From Spongilla lacustris (lineage: Eukaryota > Porifera > Demospongiae > Spongillida > Spongillidae): a DNA stretch of 64,000 nucleotides. Made by a program: the position numbers and the translations under genes. The stretch is taken from NCBI GenBank assembly GCA_949361645.1, contig OX442435.1, forward strand, positions 1,330,653 to 1,394,652. The letters run 5' to 3'. Under the pieces are notes generated by a model that saw only the letters and a program-made list of their open reading frames with translations, ran no database searches and had not been told where the DNA came from. Shown one piece after another: positions 42,820 through 55,966 of this stretch (position 1 is its first letter; every line of letters begins with the position of its first letter).

Positions 42820-45800
42820 ATGTCGCCTGCTACGTTGTGGCTACTTGTGACAAACCTCGTCGGTACAGCCTTGGGCCAAAGTAAGTTTTATATACATGTA
42901 CATGTACAGCGATGTATATGAATACATTTCAACTATCAGTCGATTAATTAATGCACGGTACACTTTGTACATCTAGCATTAAATGGTAAACTGCATGGAG
43001 CTGGCACTCTTGTACCACTGATCGTTTTGTATGGTTGATTTGAATACAAGAAAAATAATTCACCATCTAAGCCGACTTAGGCTTCCCATACTAGTAGCAT
43101 TTACTGTTTTTCAGCGGTAAACATTAACAAATGCTGACCGCTATAGTAATTTCACCGTAGAAGATTTAGGAAGGTTGGTTGGAGGGTTTTTGTCACTTTC
43201 TCCAACTCCGGTCACGGCTGTTTCATTCCATTGAAAAGTTGGACATTAGGTCTCGTCCCCACCCCCTGCTTGGAGACAGGCAACTGAACCCTAGTTACCG
43301 CATGGCACTGGAATGTGGCTTATCCTTCTTTATCCGTACAACGTAAGCTCACTTTGAATCGATGTATCAGTCAGGCGTCCTTCGAGGACTAAAACAGTAT
43401 AAGTTTCATCTTTGTTGTATTTACATACGCGCGAAGAGAGGGCCGAGGCTACATGCGCTTTGTTTTGAGTTGTTCTTGTCAATAGGCTTTTTTGAGAAAT
43501 CCGCCCGGCCAAATGAAAAAACTCTTTTAGAAACATGTACTCAAGAGACGGTTGTATTTTGAAAAGGCAGATTTTTTACGTAGCGAAGTGGTCCTGAACA
43601 CGCATAGGCCCTACTAGTATGCGTGGGGAAAAAAAAAAATCGCACACTATTCTTTGCATTTTCTTTTTCGGCTTAGCTTTAAAGACTCCAGTTTGGAAAC
43701 ACACTCAGGCGTATTAGCCCGACCTCACCTTCGCGTATAGGTGAAGGTCGGGCTACGCCTAATAATTTAAGTGTCCTTGGGCAGTTGGCCATACTCATGT
43801 GTCCTGTACGACTGATTGAAATGGTTGTGTGCTTCGTTCCACCATCAGCCCAAAGCCTGCATGCATTCGATCATGATTGCACATGTCCACCCTGTTCGAG
43901 TAGGTGCATGTTTACTGTTCTTTTCATGCTAGTAAAAGCATGATCTAAATAATAGTTAGACACTGGATCCCGAAGGTGACAGTGTCTAACTGATTTTAGA
44001 CTATAGCAACGCGCATGTCGATATGTTTACGTACGTACTGTACCGTTAAAATTATATTGCGCATGCGCGGTTTCCGTATCAACGGTAAAATTTTTTGTTG
44101 ACTTGCTCGTTCACCTCGTTGACGACTGAGACTGAGGGTTCAAAAAACCCTAGCGAAGACTTGCCGTCGTGACTCACGAAGTAGAATGCTAGAGGGTGGG
44201 TGCTCAAGTCTGGTGACCCGACTCAATTGTTGTATACAGGAAGATACTAGAGCATGTACTCCGATATCAGTCTACCACTTCGAAGATACAGAAAATAAGC
44301 CATGTTCATCGCGGAAAACTGTTGGTTTTCATAGCGCAATTTTACCTTTTTACATTAAAAAAAACATTCGTTAAGACCTGCCCAGTTCGATAAATGAAAT
44401 CCGTGAGGGCTATTAAGACCAACAGTGTTCCTAACTCTGCGATTAATTTTCCGTATGTTCGAGCCAGTATACTATGTATAAAATCACTCTGGTTCCCAGA
44501 TCGCGGGTATTCTAAGTGCCAGCGGGCGGGTATTCTAAGTGCCAGCGGGCGGGTATTCTAAGTGCCAGCGGGCGGGTATTCTAAGTGCCAGCGGGCGGGT
44601 ATTCTAAGTGCCAGCGGGCGGGTATTCTAAGTGCCAGCGGGTGGGTATTCTACCATAGAATACCCGCCCGCTGGCATTTAGAGAACGCGATTACGCTATA
44701 ACGAGGTCTCTACGAAAAATATGGTACCTGCAATAGACCAATCAGATTGCGAGATTCCATTATGCTATAGTCTAAGTAAGAATTCTTGTATGGAATCTGC
44801 TGTAGTAATATATATATATTTAAAGACATCATTAGCATGTTGAGAATGGATTAATATTTATGATGTTGTAGCCTGTTCTATGGCTTTACCATACCACCTG
44901 TATGCAATTTCTTTACTGCTGCTTCTTGCACTTGCACGGATATCAAACAGTGTCATTGCGTATTTCTATTGCAAAGCATGTCAAATAAGAGCTCCATTGA
45001 AAAGGCAGCACGGGTATATTTGTTTGAGGCTCTCGTTTTCCACCTTTATATAGTTCAGTTATGACCACATACTCTCTGACAGAACTTCTGGACATGACTT
45101 CACGTCTATTGCGTGTTTCCCATTGTCGTCGTGTGTGAAATTTATACAGATGGGTGTGGCAACGTGCATTATTCATTAGTTGCATGGTCCCGAGTAACCG
45201 TGTCATTCTTTCACCAGAAAATAAGCCCCAGCATGCAATAAACGCAAAGGTGAAGTACAATAAACGTTCTTTGAGTAGGCCGCCGGGCGGGTTTCGAGAA
45301 AAATCGGTTGCCGCCTGAGCACTTAATGAAGACAATAAAAGGCGTGCCTTCAGTAGTCACATGCGCGGCAATTATGGGCCAAAGAAGAGCGTACTTTGAC
45401 TGTGCGTATCATTCTTTTTAAGTACGAAATTGGTTGTGGAATAGCTCAAAAGCATAATGGTTGTGTATATTGAATTCGTAGTGGCAAACAGCGCCTCTGA
45501 ACGTAAACCACGAAATAATTAGCTTCTCTAGGATCCCAAACACCAAAATACCGTAATCTTCGAATGTGTTCTAATTAGCAACCTAATGTCCAGCTCAAAA
45601 CAGCCGTGGGTTGTTCAGTTAACGTTGCGGTTAACTGACATAAAAACATATATATTCTTGCATTAATTTTGCTGGTGTACTTAACTGATAAGGAGCTGTC
45701 TTACTGCGCATCCCATAATCATATACATGTACTTATTTATTTGGAGTATCCATCACTACCATCAGTTTGCTAAACAGTATGTTTCGTAACTCATCATTTT

Positions 45801-48800
45801 CATGACTGCATGCGTTTAGTGCATCCTATTTAAGGGTTGACAACGTGTTGCAATTCATTCCACCATTTAGTCATATATCATAAATTGCTACTGTTTTCAC
45901 CCTTGCTAAACAATCATCTATGACCAACACATTTATATCTATGCCATGCCTAAGTTATCATTACTCTGACCTTCACAGCTATCTGCACCAATGGAGATGT
46001 CCACCTTGTAGGAGGAACTACACCATTGAATGGGAGGGTGGAGGTGTGCTATAACAACCAGTGGGGCGGAGTCTGCAGTCCTTCTAGATACCAATGGGGA
46101 CAAGCTCAAGCCACTGTAGTATGCCGACAGCTGGGATATCCTTATGATGCTATAGCCTACAGCAGTGGTTATGGATATGCCACACCCATAACATTCCTCA
46201 ATGTTGATTACTGTGATATTCGGGCAGATCAGCTGTTAGGTTGCTATAGCTACATAAATGGTTATGCTCCTGCCACCCTTGGATACTACACCTGTACTGG
46301 TTACAACAATTTTGTAGTTAACTGCACAAGTAAGACAACATGTCTTCACCATAACACCATTACATGTCCTTCTCTTCCCAGTACCCACTCCAGAGTACTG
46401 CTCTGGTACATGCACCAATGGTACCATACGACTGGTGGGAGGACCCTCTCCTTATAAGGGCAGGGTTGAGGTCTGCGTTGGAGGATGTTGGGGAACTGTT
46501 TGTGGGAATGACTTTTATGTATCAGATGCTTCAGTAGTCTGTAGGGAACTAGGGCACCCTACCTTTGGTAAGATAAAAATATTTTACATTGATTTGATGC
46601 ATGAGATATGTATCATTACCCAGGTGCTACACCTCTATACTATGGTTACTATGGTGGAGGTTCAGGACCCATCTGGCTATACAGTCTTAACTGTGCTGGC
46701 AATGAGTCTTCATTGTTTGACTGTCCCCACCATTATATGTATTATTATTATTATGGTTATGATCATGACTATGATTACTGTCACCACGGCAGTGATGTTG
46801 GAGTTAACTGTCCAGGTTTGCTAAATGCTCTGTTTTTGTGTAATTCATACAAGTACATTGTACCACTCCGAATGCAATTGCAGTATAGACTTTTAAAACA
46901 TCCTGTACTCTAACAATATGTATACTGCATCTCAGATAACAGCAGTGTACCATACTTAATAATATGGAGGCAGCCATGTGCAATGTAAACTAGGCAGTTT
47001 GTAGGTTAGCATTAACATACTGTGCATAAGGACCTTGCATTTGATATTATTTCCAAGCCAATCAGTATGCACTCAAAACTACTACAGCATCAAAAATATG
47101 CCGATTGCCTGTAATGAAAGTTTTCATTTTTTCCAGAACCATCCTCCAGCTGTTCCTATGGGGATATTCGCCTGGCTAATGGATCAACACCAATGGAGGG
47201 ACGGGTGGAGGTGTGCATAGGAGGACAGTGGGGCACTGTGTGCGATGATTACTGGACCTCTGACACCAGTGGAGCCAACACAGTCTGCAAGCAGCTTGGA
47301 TATAGTCCCAGGAATGCAACAGCATATGGGTCTTCATATTTTGGATCTGGAACAGGAGGAGTCTTTATGACCAATGTCCACTGTGATGCCAGAGCTGGGA
47401 GACTGGTGGACTGTAACTATTACTACCAAAATGATTTGTGGTCCTGCTGGAAAGGGTACACAGCAGGTGTTCAATGTCAAGGTAGATAGGTAAATGGTAG
47501 TGCAGGGTGTTTCAAAATCAAACTACAAGTTTAAGATTAATCACTAACCCTTATCTATTTGTTAATTGTTCACAATGATGATTAAAATACATATAAATTC
47601 AAAATTGTTTAACAAACTTTACTAATCTCTATTATCTAACATTTCAGTTTTAAAAATATAATTTTAATGACGACAGCAAAGTTGATCAATTAGTAATCAT
47701 AGTAGAGAGATTACTGGTTAGGTAATTGTTCGAACTACAAAACACACTTTGATTTGGAAACTCCATGGATTATGGTTTGCTACGGCTACTCATGATGCCG
47801 TATAACTTTACAAATGTATCTCTCCAATCACACAGGGACATTTGTTAGTGTGTGTACTACTGGTTCAGTACATCTGGTGGGAGGCTCCACCCCTTATGAA
47901 GGTACCGTGAAAGTATGTGCCTATGGAAGTTGGGGAACAGTGTGTTCTAATTATTGGGACATGCTTGATGCTTCTGTGGTGTGTCGTCAGCTAGGGTACA
48001 AGGCTGTGGGTAAGAACATCTGTATGCCAAGTAGTTCATTATCATACATGTATGTCATCTGTATACATGTAGGCGTGGGGTATTCATACAATTATGGTTG
48101 GCAGACTGGTCCTGTGTGGTTGCAGAATCTTAACTGTACTGGAAATGAACTGCAGCTGTTCAACTGCCCTGTTGTCAATATCCCTAACACCTACTACTAT
48201 TGTGATCATCGCAATGATGCAGCAGTACAGTGTGCTGGTAAGAAGAAAGATTTTTGTTCACTTCAATAATCATATCCCCTATGTGGTAGCCACTGTACAG
48301 AACTGCACAGATTGGGACATTCGATTGGTAGGTGGCTCCTCACCATCACAGGGGAGAGTGGAGGTATGCTACATGAACCACTGGGGCACAATATGCAGTG
48401 GTGGATACACTGTTATACCACCACTTGCCAATGTTATCTGCAGACAGCTTGGATATTCATACTTTAATCCCACTGTATATCCAAACTCCTACTTTGGAGG
48501 GGGATCAGGAGGCATATATTTGTATACACCAACTCTCCTTTGTACTGGAAATGAGAGCAGACTTCAGGACTGCAACCACTCCCCTCTTGGATACCATCAA
48601 TGTAGTGGCCACAGCTCGGATATTGGAGTTGTGTGCCAAGGTAACAGTTATGTGTACTGTGATCATCAATATTAATTCATCTTACTCCAGCTAACACCAC
48701 TGGTACTAACCACTGTGTGAGTGGTACCCTCCAGTTGGTGGGTGGGTCTGTCCCCTCAGAGGGCAGGGTGGAGATATGCTTGGGAGGTAACTGGAGTACC

Positions 48801-51409
48801 ATATGTGGATATCCATCACCCTGGGACCATTCAAATGCTGCTGTTATATGTCAACAACTTGGATTCAAATCTTCCAGTAAGACATCTTGTATGAAACAAT
48901 GTTATACACACTTTGTATATGTCCATACATCCAGATGCTGAGACAGTCTACAGTGGGATATTTGGTCAGGGCAGTGGATTAGCTCTCCAGATATCAGCAG
49001 GATGTGTAGGAAATGAGGCATCTCTCCTTCAGTGTCCACCACTGGACTATAACTATTACTTCTTTGGTTACTATACTTACTATGGTTACTATTATTACAC
49101 TGGCCTGTACTATTACAATAGCAGTGACCATGTGAATGACATTGGAGTCCGATGTACTCCAGGTATGTGGAGGTAATAGCTGATTTCAGTTATTATTAAA
49201 TGTGGTTTGGCACAACCAGCCATTTCAGCAGGTCAATGTCAGGATGGTGATGTAAGATTGGCTAATGGGACAACAGGACCAGACACCATTGAAGGAAGAG
49301 TGGAGATCTGTTATGGTGGTCAGTGGGGTGTGGTCTATGCTACAGTATGGACACCATGGACACTGAGGGAGGCCAGTGTGGTCTGCAGACAGCTACAATA
49401 TGCCCCAGTGGCCCTTGAAGCAGTTACTTACTCCAAATATGGTGTTGGAAAAGGAAATGTTTCTTTTTCAGGAGTCTATTGCATTGGTTACGAAAGCAAG
49501 TTAATAAAATGTGTCTACAATCCTCCTGGGTACTATGGGGACTATTGGTATAATTATGCAGTGGGTGTGAGGTGCGAAGGTAAGATCGGTACATATTATG
49601 CGAATGACTGTCACGTACAATTATTCCAGTGTCCTGCCATCAATGCCCACATGGATCCATTCAACTGGTGGGTGGGAACTCCAGTTATGAAGGGAGAATC
49701 GAGGTGTGTGAAGGAGGGTGCTGGGGACCAGTGTGTATTGATGATAGTGGGTGGAGCTCACTGGATGCAGCTGTAGCATGCAGACAGCTAAACATGAGTT
49801 CTCAAGGTAAGGGTAGGGTGATTAGGCTTTCTGCACAAGTAAATTACTGCCCTCACTCTCCAGGGGCTGTTCCCAGATACTACTACTCTGTTCCATCACC
49901 TCCCATGTTGGCTCCCCACTGCACAGGGAGTGAGTCTTCTCTGTTCAGCTGTGCACAGTCTGTGTGCCATGTAGAGAACTACAACCATGCTGGAGTGGAG
50001 TGTTCTCCAGGTACACCGTGTTTACTTTGAGCAAAGCTTTCCTGATTCCAGCCACTGTTCTATAATCGATCTGATGGATACATTAATATCAAATAGATTA
50101 ATATTGCATCCTTAAAACATATAATGGTGTTTTGTCATGAATATCATTGTGTATTACATTTTTTATTTTACTAGCTACCCAATCCAGCTCATCTGTAATT
50201 ACCATCTCTCCAGGTAAAAACTGGATAATTAATTGTATTCGATTAGTTGATCTTACTATGAATATATAATGTATTGATGAGGCATTACAATTAGGCCAAT
50301 AGAACTAATTATCTAGTGTCTGTACATGTTGTACTGTGCATATTTCATACCCTCTCATTATGCAGATATGTACATGTACAACACACAGCCATAATATAGA
50401 AGATAAATTATAATTGTGCTCATGCAACAGCTAATTGATCATGCTTCTTAATAAGGACTATCCTGCAGGTACATGTAGTAGTGAATTAGTGCATAAGACA
50501 TATAATCAAATTTACATATCATTATTGCAACACAATTGAATAATGTGTGGATTTATCATCACTCCTTGCAGTTTCTTCTACACCATCCACCTCCTCGATA
50601 CCCACCACCATTCCAGGTAAGGATCACACTGTCAATAATGTATACATGCACTTCATGAAGACTACATCACTTATAGGCTCGCTATAATTTGCTTGCATGC
50701 AACCAAAAATCTGTTTTTATGGGACAGAAGCATACATAACAATTTGGGATCTCCACTTTAACGACTCATGTTTATTTATTCACTTGATCATACCTGATCT
50801 CAAGTATTTCCTTAGGAATGTATTATACAAAATTATTATAATTTAATGGATTTCATAACGTTCCAATTTCAAATTACAGCCAGAATATGTTTTGCATGCA
50901 TTAATATCATTTGCTGCCATTGCATCTGCTGAAATTAGAATGCGATTGTCGCTTACAAGTGACCCAGGAACTTGCAAATGCAATTATATGCTTGATTATC
51001 TCCAGCAGCTACCTCTAACCAGGCTAATACAATCATCACAGCTTTGTCAGCTGCTCTTGTGGCAGAGTTTGTGGTAATGGTACTTGCTGTCATGACAACT
51101 GTTCTGATCATGAAGTAAGTGTTTACTACTGCGCTCTTTTTAGCATGTGACATTGTACTCCTTAAAATGTAGACACAAACACAGTCGAATTAACAGTATC
51201 AGGAAGCCAGAATGTAATATTGCAAACCGGTAATGCTGTGATGCATACATCATCAATTATTTATGTAGCTTTCTGTACAAAGTGATATCATGGAGTTGAA
51301 GGAGAGCAATGTTGTATATGAAAACACAATGCAGGATGACAATCACTATGAACCACTAGATGTTGAAGAAAACATAAATACTGATGGCAAACAGTCAAAT
51401 ATGAAGTGA
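42820..51409 (+). CDS. Gene C: SRCR(8) stalk single-pass receptor
   Basis: Eighteen exons give about 1095 residues without a stop. Exon 1 is 42820-42880. SRCR exons are 45979-46329, 46382-46567, 46624-46815, 47137-47481, 47836-48009, 48073-48237, 48290-48640, 48691-48876, 48935-49162, 49232-49579, 49630-49806 and 49864-50010. Stalk exons are 50175-50213 and 50572-50616. TM and tail are 51006-51114, 51173-51229 and 51283-51409. The signal peptide is [20 protein letters not shown]. Extracellular exons are phase 1. Compared with gene A, SRCR6 has NSSDH where A has ACSDH, losing a cysteine and gaining a possible N-glycosylation site. The membrane exon lacks four residues (ILTA). Intron 1 (42881-45978) holds a 2.3 kb insert of palindromes and repeats. 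Confidence 0.85.
43708..43762. repeat. Palindrome
   Basis: GGCGTATTAGCCCGACCT pairs with AGGTCGGGCTACGCC around a short centre (CACCTTCGCGTATAGGTGA), with a small bulge. Confidence 0.7.
43956..43992. repeat. Short palindrome
   Basis: GTTAGACACTG and CAGTGTCTAAC are perfect inverted arms with a loop of about 15 nt. Confidence 0.7.
44504..44680. repeat. 23-nt tandem array ending in an inverted unit
   Basis: Six copies of GGGTATTCTAAGTGCCAGC plus GGGC follow each other. A seventh unit then runs GGGTATTCTACCATAGAATACCC into an inverted copy (CGCCCGCTGGCATTTAGA). The last unit and its inverse form a stem of about 18 bp around ACCAT. The copies are almost identical, so the array is young. Confidence 0.9.
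50175..51409 (+). other. Gene C: stalk, membrane and tail exons
   Basis: The stalk exons encode [13 protein letters not shown] and [15 protein letters not shown], likely O-glycosylated in a secreted-pathway protein. The membrane exon reads [20 protein letters not shown], shorter by four residues than copy B, with a glutamate inside. The tail reads [20 protein letters not shown] and ends QSNMK. The acceptor at 51281-51282 is chosen because the AG at 51267-51268 would make a 39-nt intron. Confidence 0.75.
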
Positions 51410-51797
51410 AAGCTGAGAGTACAGTAAATGGATGATGATGCACCATAGAACTATTATATTATAGTTTAGATCAAGTAAAGTTACCAAAGAGTTGTATACA
51501 TGTTGAGTGAAGAATTGCATACATGATAGCCCAGCCCTACATGCTTGCATTGGCCAAGAACTAAGTTATAATTAGTTACCTTACTTCCCTAGCTATATGC
51601 TCTAATCTCAATTGAAATCACTCTGTTATTTTACCACTTCGGGTACAGACATATGCAGTTCGTGAAGACCAATGTTTTAAGTACCATTATGGTAATGCAT
51701 AATGACACTCGTTATTATGCATTTATAAATGATGCTTGCAATGTTTTGCAAATGATCACCAAGTGTGATGTATAAAAAAAGGCATACAATAACATTG

Positions 51798-51803
51798 AAT
51801 AAA
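51798..51803 (+). terminator. Possible polyadenylation signal of gene C
   Basis: AATAAA lies about 390 nt after the stop codon, in the same context as the hexamer after copy B. Confidence 0.35.
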
Positions 51804-52119
51804 ATATGAATGATAGCATTGAGTAAATAAAAAGTGCCAGCAATTGGTGCCTAAAGGTTCATTGCCTGCTAAACATTTACTACTAGTTCAATGAGATCTC
51901 ATCTGAATGGCTAGGTCTTCTCTTCATTGACTTGAGATATTTGTAACAGAGACCATTTGCACAGCTAGCAGTCTTGGCCATGGCATGGTGAGGTGTGCAC
52001 AGGTAAGGTCTGTTCACCATCTGTGAGAGTCTTTCCACCACTTCCTCAAGGTTACCCTGGTTAAAATGGTGGTACAGTAGACACCCAAAAGATTAAAAAC
52101 TGTAATAACATGCACGTAC

Positions 52120-54515
52120 CACGTACTACCACCGAGGGGGGGGGGGGGGGGGGGGGCAAAAAAAAGTTATAGACACCATCCCAAAAATTCTTAATATCAA
52201 GGGCCAGGTCAACCCCCCCCCCCCCCTCCACACCCAACAATGAGACAACTTGGAAGCTGCTGCAGGCCAAGCACCCTGAGGGTCCTCTTCCAATGCTGCC
52301 ACCTGTCCCCATTCTGGCAAGGGCTATTCTCCCTCTTGATTCTAATGTCTTGACCATTCTTAAGTCTTCCAGCTACAGCTTGCGGACCATCTGGCCTTCG
52401 TATTCAGCATTTGTTGAATGCTGCTGAAGTGCCTTTAGCATCCCCATTGGTGCTTTATTGAGAGATGTGGTTAATCTTCTAGCTTCAGGAAAGGTACCAG
52501 TTTCAGTTTCCAAGTTTCTGGCAGGAGGAAGTCTCACTGCTCTTGATAAGGACAATCCTAACCGTCTTCTTGATATTCGTCCTATTGCAGTGGGAGAAGC
52601 TTTACACTGCTTAGTTGGAAAGTGTTAATGTGCTAAGGAAAAAGGCCAGTGAATATTTTGCCCCACTCCAAATGTGAGTAGCATGTCCATCAGGAGCTGA
52701 GAAAATCATCCATGGGTGAAGGCACTGTGTGGAAGAGCATTGGATGGATGAAGATTTTGCTGTAATGAAAATTGATATGGTCAATGCTTGGTGTCGCGTC
52801 AGGCCCTCTTAGATGAATGTAGTGCCCACTTCCCAGAATTGCTCCCCTGGGCCTCGTGGTGTTACAGTCAGCACCCTACTTTGTGGCATCCCATGGATAT
52901 CATTGCCTTGTATTGCACAAGCCGGTCACTTCCATCACTACTAATAATGAGTGTACCAGTTTGCTATTCCACAGATGGTACATTGCAGGGCCTAAGCCTG
53001 CTGTAGCAAAGGTATTCTCTATCATCCAGGAGCTGGGCCCTCCACTTGGTCTTTTTTATCAATGCTGGAAAATGTGAGTTGTTTGGCTTGGGTGATCTCA
53101 GTTCATTTTCACCTCTGATGAAAAAGTCCAGTGTTCCTAATTTTGAGATTCTAGGAGCTCCAATTGGAGATATAATCTTTTGTGCCAATTTTTTTTTTGC
53201 ACACAAACGTGCAGATGCTTCCAAGTTGCTTAAACAGTTGTAGGATGTGGTGCTGTCGATCCGCAGGTGGCCCTGCTCCTGCTTAGGCAATGTGGTGGCT
53301 TCTGCAAGTTGGTGCACCTTGCTAGATCTACCCCCCCCAGCCTTAATTGGCGAGGCTTTGCATTTCTATGATGATGATGTCTGTCGCTGTTTTTCTGAAT
53401 GCACCGCGATAGACCCACCCAATGTTGCATGGCAACAAGCCCAACTCAGCCTAAGCAGAGGGGGTCTTGGGCTCTGTAGTCTTTTGGAACACAGTTCAGC
53501 TGCCTACATATCCTCTTTAAGTGCTTCTGGTGTCTGCTTATCTTCTAGCAAGCACCTAGCTGAGGCCATCAAGGATTTTGTCTCCTCTGATGATGCCTTA
53601 GTGTTGGACCATCTTGATGTTGTGATGCTCCAAAGATCTCTGTCTGTCAAAATTGAGGATCAAAATTTATGTGTGTTGTTTGACAAGGTCTCCTTGCCTG
53701 ACAAAGCACGTCTGTTATCCATTTCTTCGTGACATGCAGCTGCTTGGCTATCTGTGATTCCTTCCCTAAGGCTCAATCTCCATCTTGAACCTGCTGAGTT
53801 TCAGATTGCTTTGTAGTGGTGGTTGGGCATTGCTGTTACTGATATTCCTGTTTGCTCCTTTTGCCCATCCCATGCTTTGGACCCTTTAGGCCACCATGCC
53901 TTAACATACAAGCATGGAGGAGATGTGGTGTCGCGGCATAACAGGCTCAGGGATGTCCTCTTAGAATCTTGTCGATGAGTCTGTTTGGGTCCTCAAGTTG
54001 AAGCAGGAAGTGGTTTGGGGCATGAAGGACATAGAACACAGCCAGCAGACATCCTTATCCCTCATTGTAAACCAGCAGCTCTAGATCTGACTGTCACATC
54101 TATGCTAAATTCAAGTACGTTAATGGAAGCGGGTGTGACAAGTGGATCTGCAGCTCTGGCAGCTGAGGTGCGCAAGCACAATGCTAATGATGCCAAGTGC
54201 TCAGAGCTAGGCTGGACATGTATCCCCATAGCAGGGGAGACGTATGTGTGCTGGGATGCAGAAGCCATGCAAACATTATCACACCTTGCCTCTCGCCTAG
54301 CCACCAGGGGAAATTGCTCCAAGTCCCAAGCTACCTGTCTATTGTATGACAGGCTTAGCCTGACTTTGATGCGAGCCAACGCATGGGCACTCCTGTCTCG
54401 AGCAGGATCATCTGTGGACGATCCATAGAACTTATTGTAATATTAGTCCTTTTGTTTGTAATGTATATGTGTATTGTATATTATTATAATATATACACTA
54501 TTAAAATAAAACCAC
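52120..54515 (+). mobile_element. 5'-truncated non-LTR retrotransposon with restriction-like endonuclease
   Basis: Broken frames on the + strand contain reverse transcriptase pieces: FLAGGSLTALDKDNPNRLLD and IRPIAVGEALHCLVGKC, FAVMKIDMVNAW (motif A), RQALLDECSAHFPELLPWAS and GPKPAVAKVF. The C-terminal part has CSFCPSHALDPLGHHALTYK (a CCHC-like knuckle with its last Cys changed to Tyr), VVSRHNRLRDVLLESC, QPADILIP and ALDLTVTS (PD-(D/E)XK-like), and RKHNANDAKCSELGWTCIPI to a stop at 54426. The catalytic DD pair is damaged (TDGT). Poly-G and poly-C tracts mark the 5' side at 52136-52157 and 52211-52225. It lies in the last intron of the Ariadne remnant. Confidence 0.8.
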
Positions 54516-55003
54516 ATTATTAAAAAGTACTGCATTAATATTGCTAAGCTGGCAGCACATGTGTGTGGCTTGAATAATACTGAAATTGTGTTCAATAAAT
54601 ATAATGCCTGTAAAAATACATATATATTTCATTGCTATTTCTATCAAACCATATAAACAATCCCCGGCACCAGCCCGTTTGATCTATCTGCCAACCTGAA
54701 GAGACTCGTACTCTTTCTTATGCTTTTTGTCTGCGTCTGGAATAAAAAATCCAAAGGCATATGAGGATGAAAGAATTTGTCTACAGTGCAGCAGAATCAG
54801 CACAACATCCTCCAGGATGTTGACATTGGAGTGAGCTGATGGCATGTCTGCTGAGGTGATGTTAGCAGCACTGCTGCATCGAAGGAATCGATTTTTCACA
54901 GCACAATTTCAAACGGAGAGACGGTTAGATTCAAGTCAATTTGTTTTGCTAAACATACATGTACACATCTCTAGAGTTTGACTTATTGATTTGGACTTGG
55001 CCA

Positions 55004-55075
55004 TTGAGTCTCCCAATACCTTCTGCTCAATCTGAAATTGAGTCTCCCAATACCTTCTGCTCAATCTGAAAACAC
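55004..55075. repeat. Tandem duplication of about 34 nt
   Basis: GAGTCTCCCAATACCTTCTG followed by CTCAATCTGAAA occurs twice in direct succession. Confidence 0.85.
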
Positions 55076-55272
55076 ATGGGGGCATTTTGTGACTCAGCAC
55101 AATGTACCACACAGCCATGTGCACACCTTGATGCTCTCAAGGTGGTTTTGGTATCGACCATAGTAGTGCATAAACCTGCCCCTGGCCTCCATCATGTCCT
55201 CCACGCTCTTCCTCCTGACCTCCTCCTGGTGGGTACGTGACTCCTGCAGCCTTCTCCTTGTACTGATTACAG

Positions 55273-55966
55273 CTGTGTGCATAAGGAGGTATAGTAACAT
55301 CAGTACGTAGCAATGGTAACCTAGATATGGTCGTAGTACAGCCTATACATGTGTGCATCACATGCATCACATGCATCCACATTCTGATCATAACTTATTA
55401 ATAGCTGCTGCCCAAATTTAGTGATTCAGGTTTACATGAATACACTCCTGTTGCATATGAATGCTCAATCCATAGTGTGAGACATAACCAGCAAAAAAAG
55501 TTGATGATGTGATTCTTCAAACAATTTCATTTATCGTATGAATATAACTTTTATTTCTTTGAATTGGTACCCTGCAAAGTTTGCCTAGGCAACCCCCACC
55601 CCCCACCTCTTTAGAATTTAATTTTGGGGCAGTGTGATTGTATTCATACACCAGGTTGCACTTACATGCATAACAAACACACCTTATAAAGACAATCATA
55701 GCTGTACATGTATAGGTGTACTGCACATGGTTGCGGAAAGTATCTGGTGTGATGTGTAGGTAGCCGGGTGTGATGTGTAGTGTGTGCTGAGGACATGCAT
55801 AAGCATGAAACCTGAATAATGTAGGTATTTGGCTGGAAAATGGACAAACCCTATTGGGAAAAATCAATAAGCATTTTAATAATTTGGATTTTCAGATCCA
55901 GAAAACCCTGAAAAATCAATTATTGTTTTAAAAGGATCCAGAGTGTCACCATAGTGTCACCTGCAA
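55273..55966. other. Sequence upstream of the Ariadne exon, no gene seen
   Basis: No RING or IBR finger exon was found on the - strand. Overlapping short ORFs have no recognisable domain. Confidence 0.4.

Larger units (their letters stand above)
43230..45600. other. Insert in intron 1 of gene C
   Basis: This part of the intron has no counterpart in genes A or B, whose intron 1 is only about 0.8 kb. It contains the palindromes at 43708-43762 and 43956-43992 and the tandem array at 44504-44680. It also has a 130-codon - strand ORF (44943-45335, starting [20 protein letters not shown]) that is not recognised and shows no domain signature. Confidence 0.5.
51883..55272 (-). pseudogene. Ariadne-type RBR ubiquitin ligase, C-terminal exons
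   Basis: On the - strand, exon 55272-55127 encodes CNQYKEK, then after a one-base insertion LQESRTHQEEVRRK and GRFMHYYGRYQNHLESIK. Exon 54845-54696 encodes ILEDVVLILLHCRQILSSSY and AFGFFIPDADKKHKKEYESL. Exon 52056-51883 encodes GNLEEVVERLSQMVNRPYLC and ends with a TAG. CNxY followed by a helical RYxNHLxSxK and then SYAFxF is the Ariadne-domain pattern of RBR E3 ligases such as ARIH1. The RING and IBR fingers are not visible to the right. The inserted base and the LINE in the last intron suggest a pseudogene, though the frameshift could be a sequence error. Confidence 0.55.
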
